Shown here in pieces: positions 1 through 8,066 of a stretch of 64,000 nt of DNA. Source of the stretch: Sphingobacteriales bacterium JAD_PAG50586_3 (GTDB lineage: Bacteria > Bacteroidota > Bacteroidia > CAMBQF01); NCBI GenBank assembly GCA_023213195.1, contig CP096135.1, forward strand, positions 4,088,842-4,152,841, in the 5' to 3' direction. How positions within the stretch are numbered: position 1 is the stretch's first letter; each line of letters begins with the position of its first letter. Made by a program: the position numbers and the translations under genes. The notes beneath the pieces are model-generated. The model was given only the letters and a program-made list of their open reading frames with translations, did not search any database and was not told where the DNA came from.

Positions 1-471
1 AACGTACGCATTCGTTTACGCGTAGCTAAAGCATATAGCTTAAACTACAGTGTAGATGCTGCCGGCAACCCGGTTAACGATAACTACCCACAATACACCT
101 TTAATACTGATGATATATTTGCCAATAGCAATAATGGCGATGCTGCTAAACGTGGCTTAGACCTGATAAACATTGTACCTAACCCGTACTATGCATTCTC
201 GGCCTACGAGCGTAACCAGTTAGATAACCGTGTTAAGATTACCAACCTTCCGCAAAAAGCAACCATTTCAATCTTTACTTTAAATGGTACACTTATCCGC
301 AGGTTTAAAAAGGATGATCCTTTAACATCGTTAGATTGGGATTTGAAAAACCAAACAGCTATTCCTATTGCCAGCGGCCTGTACATTATACATATTGATG
401 TACCGGGGGTAGGCGAGAAAGTATTGAAATGGTTTGGTGTTATGCGCCCAATTGACTTAGATACCTTCTAA
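1..471 (+). CDS. C-terminal end of a large secreted protein next to porV (partial)
   Basis: The window opens inside a gene read in frame 1 up to a TAA at 469-471; 156 residues are visible. The end has the layout of a T9SS-type C-terminal domain: an IVPNPYYAFSAYE segment, then short beta-strand-like stretches (KITNLPQKATISIFTLNG, SGLYIIHID) and a lysine-rich finish. Large secreted proteins with this IVPNPYY tail commonly sit just before porV in Bacteroidota. The N-terminal part, which would name the protein, lies outside the window. A GC-rich hairpin follows the stop. Confidence 0.7.
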   Translation, partial: NVRIRLRVAKAYSLNYSVDAAGNPVNDNYPQYTFNTDDIFANSNNGDAAKRGLDLINIVPNPYYAFSAYERNQLDNRVKITNLPQKATISIFTLNGTLIRRFKKDDPLTSLDWDLKNQTAIPIASGLYIIHIDVPGVGEKVLKWFGVMRPIDLDTF

Positions 472-508
472 CCAAACAGTATTAAGAAGTAAAAAATAAA
501 AAATAAAC

Positions 509-534
509 GGGGGCAACCCGCAAGTGTTGCCCCC
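509..534 (+). terminator. Stem-loop between the T9SS-type gene and porV
   Basis: A perfect 9-bp stem (GGGGGCAAC/GTTGCCCCC) with an 8-nt loop lies 38 bases past the stop. It is followed only by an AT-rich stretch, not a clean U-tract, so it may be a weak terminator or an mRNA-stabilising hairpin between two co-transcribed genes. Confidence 0.6.
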
Positions 535-554
535 TTATAAATAAACAGAAAGAG

Positions 555-1607
555 ATGAGGCAGTTAGTACAAAAACTTTCGATGTTGGTAGTAGGCTTAG
601 CCACTACAACCGTAATGTTTGCCGGCAACGGCGACCGTGCAGGCCAGGCAGGGGCATCCCAGTTGCTTATTAACCCGTGGGCGCGTACCTCTGGTTGGGC
701 CGGTGCCAATACCGCCAGTGTTCGTGGTTTAGAAGCTATGAACTTTAACGTGGCCGGTACTGCGTTTACTAAAAAACAGAGCTTATTTTTAGCCGTACTA
801 CATGGTTACAAGGCTCTGGCATTAACATTAACTCTTTTGGCTTTACCCAAAAGCTAGGTAAAAAGAGGGTGCGGCTGTTTTAGGCCTTAGTGTTATGTCT
901 ATTGATGCCGGCGATATTATGATTACCACTGTTGACCTTCCCGAAGGTGGCATTGGTACCTATAAGCCACGTTTTACAAACATACACCTATCGTATGCCA
1001 AAGCGTTTTCTAACTCTATTTACGGTGGTATAGCGGTTAAAATAATTAACGAGGCTATACCCGATGTAAGTGCTATGGGTTTTGCTTTTGATGCCGGCGT
1101 GCAATACGTAACAGGTAAAAAGAAAATATCCACTTTGGTATATCGTTACGTAACGTGGGTCCACGTATGCGTTTTGGTGGCGATGGTTTATCATTCCGCG
1201 GAACGGTACCTAACGGTAACACCCAAACAGTTTCTCAGCGTTCAGAGCCTTTCGAGATTCCATCGTTGCTAAACATTGGCGGTGCTTACGTTGCCGATTT
1301 TGGTAAACAACACTTTTTAACGGTTGCGGCTAACTTTACAGCCAACTCGTTTACCAAAAACCAATTCCAGTTGGGTTTAGAGTACTCTTGGAAAAAGATA
1401 TTAATGCTACGTGGCGGCTTTAACTACGAGAATGGTATTTTAAAATACGATACCCGCACTACCGCTTTCTTAGGACCATGCGGCGGTGTAACTGTAGAGT
1501 TTCCATTAGCTAAAGAAAAAGGCACCACTTTTGGTATAGATTACTCTTACCGCGCTACCGACCTTTTTGGCGGTACACATAACTTTGGCGCACGCATTAG
1601 CCTGTAA
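555..1607 (+). CDS. porV: PorV/PorQ family T9SS outer-membrane protein (three frameshifts)
   Basis: PorV is an outer-membrane barrel that shuttles T9SS cargo to the cell-surface attachment complex. The reading begins with a signal peptide (MRQLVQKLSMLVVGLATTTVMFA) and continues with PorV-type segments: AGQAGASQLLINPWARTSGW, DIMITTVDLPEGGIGTYKP, NVGPRMRFGGDGLSFRG, a YSWKKILMLRGGFNYENG strand and a C-terminal FGARISL typical of an outer-membrane beta-barrel. The frame is lost three times: near 794/795, in an A-run at 860-864 and in an A-run at 1123-1126. Each is repaired by one added base, giving 351 residues, a normal length. The product is clear; the breaks are probably sequencing errors. Confidence 0.85.
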
Positions 1608-1664
1608 TTGGCAGCCAAAACAGTTAGCATAATACAGCTTTCTGTTATTGTAGATTAAAATTTG

Positions 1665-1672
1665 TATTTTTG
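1665..1672 (+). promoter_or_regulatory. -7 box (TATTTTTG) upstream of greA
   Basis: Perfect match to the Bacteroidota TAnnTTTG box. A TTG lies at 1648-1650, closer than the usual -33 spacing. The start of transcription would fall just before the hairpin at 1678-1707. Confidence 0.5.
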
Positions 1673-1677
1673 CATAG

Positions 1678-1707
1678 ACAAGAAGACCTCTTACGAGGTC
1701 TTTTTTG
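1678..1707 (+). terminator. Hairpin with T-tract in the greA leader
   Basis: AAGACCTC-TTAC-GAGGTCTT followed by TTTT, with extra ACAA/TTGT pairing outside. It looks like an intrinsic terminator. It lies downstream of the -7 box at 1665 and upstream of greA, so it could end the porV transcript or attenuate greA. Confidence 0.65.
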
Positions 1708-1738
1708 TCGTTTTATAGTAACCGTAATAATTATTACT

Positions 1739-2211
1739 ATGTCTAACATAACTTATGTAACCGAAGAAGGGTTAAAAAAATGAATGACGAGTTGCACCAC
1801 CTGAAAACAGTGGAGCGCCCTTCTATTTCGGCACAAATTGCCGAGGCCCGAGATAAAGGTGATTTATCTGAAAATGCAGAATACGACGCGGCAAAAGAAG
1901 CGCAAGGTTTGCTTGAACTAAAAATTTCTAAGCTAGAAGATATACTTGCCACTACGCGTGTGTTGGACGAAAAAAACATAGATACCTCTAAGGTTTCTAT
2001 CCTTACCACGGTAAAAATTAAAAACCTGGCTAACAACGCTACCATGAAATACCAAATTGTTGCTGAAAATGAAGCCGACATGAAAGCGGGCAAAATTTCA
2101 GTTACATCACCCATTGCTAAGGGTTTGTTAGGTAAGAAAAAGGGCGAGAAAGCTGATATTACTGTACCGGCAGGTAAAATACAATTTGAGGTATTGGAAA
2201 TATCGTTGTAA
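1739..2211 (+). CDS. greA: Transcription elongation factor GreA (one frameshift)
   Basis: GreA rescues backtracked RNA polymerase by stimulating cleavage of the 3' end of the transcript. The protein begins MSNITYVTEEGLKK and continues LNDELHHL-like coiled-coil sequence with the family hallmark EARDKGDLSENAEYDAAKE (acidic tip region), then the C-terminal FKBP-like domain with TSPIAKGLLGKKKGE. The start ATG at 1739 is out of frame with the rest: the A-run at 1774-1780 has seven As where eight would give GLKKMNDE. Restoring one A gives 157 residues, the normal GreA size. The stop overlaps the ATG of the next gene (TAATG), so the two are probably translationally coupled. Confidence 0.92.
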
Positions 2212-2600
2212 TGACCATCTTTAGCAAGATAATAAGCGGAGAAATACCCTGCTACAAAGTAGCTGAAGACGATAACTTTTTAGCCTTTTTAGATATTAAC
2301 CCCGTGGCCAAAGGCCACACCCTAGTAGTACCTAAAAAAGAGGTAGATTATATTTATAACCTTGACGATGAAACCTTGGCTGCCCTTATGCTATTTAGCA
2401 AAAAGGTAGCCAAGGCCATAGAAAAGGTTGTGCCTTGCAACCGCATAGGTATATCGGTAATTGGCCTTGAAGTGCCGCATGCCCACATGCATTTAATCCC
2501 CATAAACACGCTAGACGATATGAATTTTTCTAAGCCGCGTGTTACTGTTGCGCCCGATGAGTATGTAAGCTTGGCAGCGCAAATAGCTATTAATATTTAA
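2211..2600 (+). CDS. HIT family protein (histidine triad nucleotide-binding hydrolase)
   Basis: 129 residues, a single HIT domain of the Hint/PKCI branch, which hydrolyses nucleoside phosphoramidates and related conjugates. It begins IFSKIISGEIPCYKVAEDD, has the typical PVAKGHTLVVPKK strand, and carries the histidine triad as HAHMHLIP near residue 96-103. The start overlaps the greA stop by one base. The physiological substrate in bacteria is not well established. Confidence 0.92.
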   Translation: MTIFSKIISGEIPCYKVAEDDNFLAFLDINPVAKGHTLVVPKKEVDYIYNLDDETLAALMLFSKKVAKAIEKVVPCNRIGISVIGLEVPHAHMHLIPINTLDDMNFSKPRVTVAPDEYVSLAAQIAINI

Positions 2601-2606
2601 CCTAAA

Positions 2607-4140
2607 ATGGAAAACCGCAGAGTACGTGTACGTTTTGCCCCCAGCCCTACAGGGCCTTTGCACATGGGCGGTGTGCGCACAGCTTTATATAACTACTTAT
2701 TTGCCAAAAAACACGGTGGCGATTTTATATTGCGTATAGAAGATACCGACCAAGGCCGCTTTGTGCCGGGTGCCGAAGACTATATTGTAAACGCCCTTAA
2801 ATGGTGCGGCATAGAACCTAACGAGGGTATTGGCTTTGGCGATGGTCCGCACGCGCCTTACCGCCAAAGCGAGCGTAAGGCTATGTACCGCCAGTATGCT
2901 TTGCAACTGGTAGAAGCAGGCTATGCCTATTATGCTTTTGATACCAGCGAGGAGTTAGATGAGATGCGTAAAAAACTGGAAGCAGCTAAGGCTGTTTCTT
3001 CGGCTTACAATGCCGTTACCCGCATGAACATGAAAAACTCTATTACCCTACCCGAAGACGAGGTTAAACGCCGTTTAGATGCAGGTGATGAGTATGTTAT
3101 CCGTATAAAACTACCCCGTGCCGAAGAGGTGCGCTTTCACGATATTATCCGTGGTTGGGTTATGGTACACACCTCTAATATGGACGATAAAGTCCTTTTT
3201 AAGAGCGATGGAATGCCTACCTACCACTTAGCCAATATAGTTGACGATTACCTTATGCAGGTAACCCATGTAATACGTGGCGAAGAGTGGCTGCCATCGG
3301 CCCCGTTACACGTATTGCTATACCGTTATTTAGGTTGGGAAGATGTTATGCCCCAGTTTGCCCACCTTCCACTTTTATTAAAGCCCGATGGCAATGGCAA
3401 GCTAAGCAAGCGCGATGGTGACCGTTTGGGCTTTCCTGTGTTTCCATTAAACTGGGTAGACCCTGCAACGGGCGAGCAAAGCAGTGGCTACCGCGAGCGT
3501 GGCTACTTTCCTGATGCCTTTGTAAATATACTAGCATTGTTGGGCTGGAACCCCGGTACACAACAAGAGATTTTTACGTTAAATGAAATGGCCGAAGCGT
3601 TCTCTTTAGAGCGTGTAAGTAAGTCGGGCGCTAAATTTGACCCTGAAAAAACCAAGTGGTTTAACCAACAGTATTTACGTGCTATTGATAATGCTGAATT
3701 AGCCAAGCTATACTTACCAGAGCTTAACGCCAAAGGTATTAATCCACCTATAGATGTATTGGCCCGTATTTGCGGTATGGCAAAAGAGCGCTCTACCTTT
3801 GTTTCTGATTTTTGGGATAACTCTTGGTTCTTCTTCCAGAGCGCCTGATAAGTATGATGAAGGCACCGTGCAAAAGAAATGGAATGCCGATGCGGGAGGT
3901 TTGTTAAAAGAATTGGCTACCCGTTTTGAAGGTGTTGCAGACTTTACCCATGATAATATTCAGGCTGCTTTTAACGCCTTTTTAGAAGAAAAAGGGTTAA
4001 AGATTGGCGCTATGCTGCCGTTGTTCCGTTTATCGGTTACAGGGCTGGGCTAAGGGCCGGGCATGTTTGATGTTGCAGAGATATTGGGCAAAGAAGAAAC
4101 CCTTGCCCGTGTAAATACTGCTATTACTACCCTGGGTTAA
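2607..4140 (+). CDS. gltX: Glutamate--tRNA ligase (one insertion and one premature stop)
   Basis: Charges tRNA-Glu with glutamate. Class I synthetase signatures are clear: FAPSPTGPLHMGG (HIGH-like), RIEDTDQGR, and GKLSKRDGDR (KMSKS-like). The frame breaks near 3840, where an extra A after CAG gives TGA at 3846; removing it restores FFFQAPDKYDEGTVQKKW. A second in-frame TAA at 4051-4053 lies in VTGLG*GPGMFDVAEILG, where a Gln (CAA) codon would fit. The full span is 510 residues, normal for GltX, and the anticodon-binding C-terminus is present. As the enzyme is essential, both breaks are most likely sequence errors. Confidence 0.93.
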
Positions 4141-4195
4141 ACATTTTAAACCTATCTTTTTTATATACATAGCTTACAATAAATCCGCAAAAGCA

Positions 4196-4540
4196 ATGGC
4201 ACTTATAAAACTGGAGGGAATGGAATTTAAGGCTTTTCATGGCCTATACCCTGAAGAGCGTGTAAAGGGCAACCTTTTTACCGTAGACCTTAGTTTTGAA
4301 GCCGATACCACCCAAGCCCAGCAAACTGATGATATTGCAGATACGGTAGATTATGTAGCTATTTACCATTTGGTAGAAAAGGAAATGAAATACCCATCAA
4401 ACCTATTAGAACATTTGGCCCAGCGCATTAAATACAGTGTAGAGAATAACCATAGCGGTATTGCTAACGTACAAGTTACAGTTAGTAAACAAAAACCGCC
4501 TGTTAATGGTACTATTCAAAAGGTAACGGTAGTATTATAA
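4196..4540 (+). CDS. folB: Dihydroneopterin aldolase
   Basis: Folate pathway enzyme that cleaves 7,8-dihydroneopterin to 6-hydroxymethyl-dihydropterin and glycolaldehyde. The 114-residue protein has the usual length and pattern: MEFKAFHGLYPEERVKGNLFTVDLSF near the N-terminus, the D-T-VDYVAIYHLVEKEM segment, LLEHLAQRI with its catalytic-region Glu and His, and a final VTVSKQKPPVNGTIQKVTVVL strand. It follows gltX after about 55 bases, and its stop overlaps the next start by one base (TAATG). Confidence 0.93.
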   Translation: MALIKLEGMEFKAFHGLYPEERVKGNLFTVDLSFEADTTQAQQTDDIADTVDYVAIYHLVEKEMKYPSNLLEHLAQRIKYSVENNHSGIANVQVTVSKQKPPVNGTIQKVTVVL

Positions 4541-4754
4541 TGTCTCAGCAAACACCCCATACCATAGAAAAAAATGCCCGCGTTGTGGGCAGGTATTCTC
4601 TTGTGTAGCATACGACCAATGTTGGTGCGATGATGAGATACAACTAAGCCGCGATACACTAAAATTGCTCCGTTTAAATTATATTGATTGTCTGTGTAAA
4701 GAGTGTCTACAGTTTTTTGTAGAGCTTGAAAAACACGGTGGCCGGGCAGCATAA
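4540..4754 (+). CDS. Small cysteine-rich CWC family protein (one frameshift)
   Basis: With one A restored in the run at 4568-4574 (seven As, eight expected), the ATG at 4540 opens a 71-residue protein. It reads MSQQTPHTIE, then KKCPRCGQVFSC, CWCDDEIQLSRDTLKLL and DCLCKECLQFF. The paired CxxC, CWC and CLCxxC cysteines match the cysteine-rich CWC family, which probably binds a metal such as zinc; its function is unknown. The start overlaps the folB stop. Without the correction the ATG frame runs on to a different stop, so the call depends on a sequence error here, consistent with many identical A8-to-A7 errors nearby. Confidence 0.75.
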
Positions 4755-4830
4755 TAACCTCTTCTGCATACATTTTAAAGATAAATAGCCGGCGATTAGC
4801 TTTTTTGCTATTTTTGCCGCCAACTAGTCA

Positions 4831-4901
4831 GGTTTCGTGGCCGAGTGGCTAGGCTCAGCTCTGCAAAAGCTGCTACAGCGGTTCGAATCCGCTCGAAACC
4901 T
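4831..4901 (+). tRNA. tRNA-Cys (anticodon GCA)
   Basis: A 71-nt cloverleaf: acceptor stem GGTTTCG/CGAAACC, anticodon stem CAGCT/AGCTG around the loop CTGCAAA (anticodon GCA), T-arm with GGTTCGAATCC, and discriminator T at 4901. The CCA end is not encoded. Confidence 0.95.
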
Positions 4902-4913
4902 CCGATAAATAGC

Positions 4914-4946
4914 AAAGCCAACCTTAATAGGTTGGCTTTTATTTTT
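4914..4946 (+). terminator. Intrinsic terminator after tRNA-Cys
   Basis: AAAGCCAACC-TTAATA-GGTTGGCTTT with a following T-rich tract, 13 bases past the tRNA. Confidence 0.9.
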
Positions 4947-4996
4947 TCAGTAAGCGGATAAAGCTTGCTTTAAGACGCGAACGGAAAAATTAAAGT

Positions 4997-5268
4997 AAAA
5001 TGCTGCAAGCATTTGGCTTTGCTATTTGCAATCCGGGTAAGAGCTGATCAACGGAGTTAATCCACAGGCATCGGCTTTTGTTATGTATTTGCATCAGAGG
5101 AAAGAAGGATCAGCAAGGCTAATCCCCACGAAAAAATGCTGCAAGCATTTGGCTTTGCTATTTGCAATCCGGGTAAGAGCTGATCAACGGAGTTAATCTG
5201 CAGGCATCTGCATTTGTTATGTATTTGCATCAGCGGTAAGAAGGATCAGCAAGGCTAATCCCCACAAA
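4997..5268. repeat. Tandem direct repeat, two 136-bp units
   Basis: Two head-to-tail copies with a 136-bp period, differing at only about eight positions clustered in the middle (around 5063-5075 and 5199-5211). Each unit begins near TGCTGCAAGCATTTGGC and ends near GGCTAATCCCCAC. Each contains the inverted ATGCT/AGCAT and GGAT/ATCC motifs and the word GAGCTGATCAACGGAGTTAA. No credible reading frame crosses the units. They fill most of the space between tRNA-Cys and the tolC-like gene, which is read toward them. Confidence 0.9.
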
Positions 5269-5284
5269 ATAATGCTATTAAAGT

Positions 5285-6703
5285 TTATTGCCAATTCCGT
5301 AAACCAGCCTGCCATTTTATTGTGCCCTTGGCAACCGCATATTTAGCTTTCAATTCAGCTAGTTTTATTTGCCCGTTTATAAGGTTGCTTTCGCGGGTGT
5401 TTATTAAAAACAGAGTGCTTTCGCCATTGCTAAAGCGCAACTGTTCGGCATCATACAACTGTTGCAAATTAATTACCACACTTTCCTGGGCCAACAATAG
5501 CTTTTCATACAGCAATAAATTGTTAAAGGCCACCAACAGGTTGTTTCGGTTATCGCGTATGGTATAGTCCAGTTCAAAGTTGGTTTGGGCTATTTTATTT
5601 TTTATAAGGTTTAATTTACCACGTTCCTTACGCAGAAACAAAGGGAAGTAAACATCTATACCCGATTTGTAGTTGTTCCTAAAAATGGGCCCAAAGGTGT
5701 TATTGTCGAAATTGTTGCTACTTAAAAAGTTGTAGTTTAGGTTTATACGCGGCTTTAGGTTTTCTATGCTTAGGCGGCGGTCTATGCCCAATTGTTGTAA
5801 CTTAAAGTCTAGTGCCACAATGTTTGGGTGGTTTACGGTGGCAGAGTCTATAAGGCTATTCATTTTTAGCACCAGCAGGCTGTCTTTTTCTGTGCCTAAG
5901 GGTGCGGGTATAACATTGCTATCTATTTCTAACGGAATGTTGGTATCAGTCCACAAGTGGGTAGATAATATTATCCGTTGATTTCTAAAATCAACCTCAG
6001 ACTCTAAAAACTGTTGTTGCCTTTGCAGGTAATTAAAGTGTGCCTCTACAGAGTCAATGGGAGCATCCTCTCCATTTTTTACATTTTCAGCAACCAGAAG
6101 ATACCGGTCTTTAGCCAGATTAAACACCTGTTGGGTAAACTTTAGCTTTTGGTAGGTATAGTACCAGTCCCAGTAATCTTTGGTTATGGTAATTAGTAGT
6201 TTGTTAATTAGTTTTTGTCGTTCAGCCCCGGCTATAGTAACATACAATTGAGCCTGCCTAAGCGCGGCCCGGCGGCTGTCGATGAGCAACCCCTGCCCAA
6301 CAGGTACAGAAATACCTGCAGTATATAAACCACCTTTGGGCACATACATTTCATTATCTAAATACTCTCCAACTGCATTTTGGTAGCTAACATTTAAGTC
6401 GGCACCAAACCAGGTAGGTACTTTTAGGCCGGTATAAATTTGGTCCCAATAAATTTTTTGTTCAGCAGGGCTGGGGCCAAATATTTTGTTTTCGTAATCA
6501 GTAGTTATAACAGGGTCAAAACCACCGCGGGCCATGCGCACATCCCATTGCGCGGCCTGGCCTACAAGGTTAGCCTGCTTAATAACAGGGTGGTTTACCA
6601 ATACATTTTTATACAAATCGGCAATGGTAAAATAAGTAGGTGTTTGCGCTGCTAAAGGGTATAAAAACAGCAAGCATAAAGCCAGTATTAAAACTTTTTT
6701 CAT
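5285..6703 (-). CDS. TolC-family outer membrane efflux protein
   Basis: Outer-membrane channel of a tripartite export system. The start at 6703 gives a clean signal peptide (MKKVLILALCLLFLYPLAAQ); a longer frame upstream overlaps the preceding hlyD gene and is less likely. The 472-residue mature region is helical with two similar halves, as in the OEP family (for example GVPIDSVEA-type and NLINGQIKLAELKAKYAVAKG segments). It begins 7 bases after the hlyD stop and is the last gene of the tetR-ABC-hlyD-tolC set, so it should be the exit duct for that exporter. Confidence 0.88.
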   Translation of the reverse strand: MKKVLILALCLLFLYPLAAQTPTYFTIADLYKNVLVNHPVIKQANLVGQAAQWDVRMARGGFDPVITTDYENKIFGPSPAEQKIYWDQIYTGLKVPTWFGADLNVSYQNAVGEYLDNEMYVPKGGLYTAGISVPVGQGLLIDSRRAALRQAQLYVTIAGAERQKLINKLLITITKDYWDWYYTYQKLKFTQQVFNLAKDRYLLVAENVKNGEDAPIDSVEAHFNYLQRQQQFLESEVDFRNQRIILSTHLWTDTNIPLEIDSNVIPAPLGTEKDSLLVLKMNSLIDSATVNHPNIVALDFKLQQLGIDRRLSIENLKPRINLNYNFLSSNNFDNNTFGPIFRNNYKSGIDVYFPLFLRKERGKLNLIKNKIAQTNFELDYTIRDNRNNLLVAFNNLLLYEKLLLAQESVVINLQQLYDAEQLRFSNGESTLFLINTRESNLINGQIKLAELKAKYAVAKGTIKWQAGLRNWQ

Positions 6704-6710
6704 CGCCGTT

Positions 6711-8066
6711 TTATTTTGATTTTTCAGTAGTGGTAACAGATGTTTCATCGCTTGTTAAATCTGGCGGAAACCCGTTTAGCCTACGCCAAATTTCGTACCA
6801 CAACGGCACCTTGTTTAGCATGCCCCAGCCGTATACACCTGTGCCTACACGCAGTTGTGACGGCCACTGTTCATCATTACCATCGGGTACTACCAATACG
6901 CGGTATTGGCCTTTTTTACTATCAACATAGTCTATAACTTTTACTACGCCACCAAAAGTACCGGTAGATGTACCCGGCCATCCTGAAAATACAAGGGCTG
7001 GCCAACCATCAAATTGCAACCTAACCTTAGTCCCTTTTTTAAGTAATACAACATCAATAGGCTTTACAAATAACTCAACCGCCATTTGCGGGTTATCGGG
7101 CATAATGGTAGCAATAGCCTCGCCTTCTTTTATGTTTTCTCCAATACCGGCTTTTAGAGCTTTTACCAAATACCCATCTTGTGGCGCTCGAATTATGTAA
7201 AAGCCGCTGCGTATAGCGGTGCTGGTAAATTCGTTTTGTAGTTTAGATAAGTCGCCCTGAGATTCGCCTATGTAGGCTGTGGTGCCGTTTAATTCACTTT
7301 CAGCTTTAGATATTTTTTCTCCATAATCTGCCGTTATGCTGCTTTGTTCTATAACCGCGTTTAAGTAGTTGTTTTTAGCGTCTAACAACTTGTTTTCTTG
7401 CGATAGGAGTTTGGCCAATGCATCATTAAAGCTGCGTTTTCTGTTTTCGTAGTTTGTTAATGATAGCACGCCCTTTTTAAACAGCGTGGTAGAGCGGGTA
7501 AATTGGGTGTCGGCAATGGCGTATTGTACTTTTGTTGCTACAAGGTCAATACTGTCTGACTGAACTTTAAGTTTGGCCTGTTTTATTTTATTTAACGCTT
7601 GCTGTAATTTATAATCGCGAGATTTTATTAATGCTTCTATTTGCTTAGAGTATGAAATGGCCTTGTTTTCATTAGCATCTATACTTTGCTTTTTAAAACC
7701 TATTTGTTCGCTAAGCCGCTTTAAAATATCAGGGTCAAGGTATTTCTCCCTAATCTCTGAAATGGTAATAATAGTGTCTCCCTTTTTTACATAATCGCCC
7801 TCCTGCTTATGCCATTTATCAATACGTCCGCCAATGGGCGATTGAAGTGTTTGGGGCCTGTCGGCAGGCGATAGGGCTGTTAATGCGCCGTGCCCGTTTA
7901 TATTTTGTTGCCAAGGCACAAATAACAACAAAACAGCCATAACAAATAGCGCTACAAGTATCCTGCTAAGCGTTTTTCCGCTATTTGGCGTAGTAACCAG
8001 CTCTAAAGATTTAGTGCCTATGCCCCTGTTTTGTATTTCTACTGAGTTTTTAGACAGGTTAAGCAT
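6711..8066 (-). CDS. HlyD family periplasmic adaptor (membrane fusion) protein
   Basis: Links an inner-membrane exporter to TolC. The 451-residue protein has a short cytoplasmic N-terminus, one membrane helix (ILVALFVMAVLLLFVPW, about residues 35-52), a split lipoyl/biotinyl-like domain (SPIGGRIDKWHKQEGDYVKKGD and IIRAPQDGYLVKALKAGIGENIKEGE), a long coiled-coil hairpin between them, and a beta-barrel end. The start overlaps the end of the ABC gene by 8 bases, which indicates a tight operon. Confidence 0.9.
   Translation of the reverse strand: MLNLSKNSVEIQNRGIGTKSLELVTTPNSGKTLSRILVALFVMAVLLLFVPWQQNINGHGALTALSPADRPQTLQSPIGGRIDKWHKQEGDYVKKGDTIITISEIREKYLDPDILKRLSEQIGFKKQSIDANENKAISYSKQIEALIKSRDYKLQQALNKIKQAKLKVQSDSIDLVATKVQYAIADTQFTRSTTLFKKGVLSLTNYENRKRSFNDALAKLLSQENKLLDAKNNYLNAVIEQSSITADYGEKISKAESELNGTTAYIGESQGDLSKLQNEFTSTAIRSGFYIIRAPQDGYLVKALKAGIGENIKEGEAIATIMPDNPQMAVELFVKPIDVVLLKKGTKVRLQFDGWPALVFSGWPGTSTGTFGGVVKVIDYVDSKKGQYRVLVVPDGNDEQWPSQLRVGTGVYGWGMLNKVPLWYEIWRRLNGFPPDLTSDETSVTTTEKSK

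Noticed and set aside
1774..1780. Programmed ribosomal frameshifting in greA at the A-run
   Set aside because: The same A8-to-A7 loss occurs in several unrelated genes of the window, so a sequencing error is far simpler.
4051..4053. Reassignment of TAA/TAG to Gln in this organism
   Set aside because: TAA is the normal stop of most genes here (HIT, folB, icd and many more), and only three stops are affected in the whole window.
4516..4773. An 85-residue minus-strand reading frame across the folB end
   Set aside because: It overlaps folB and the CWC gene antiparallel, and the plus-strand reading with restored A gives a clear CWC cysteine pattern; the minus frame has no recognisable domain.
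6704..6748. A longer N-terminus for the tolC-like gene starting at 6748
   Set aside because: It would overlap the hlyD gene and put 15 residues in front of a good signal peptide; the start at 6703 is better.
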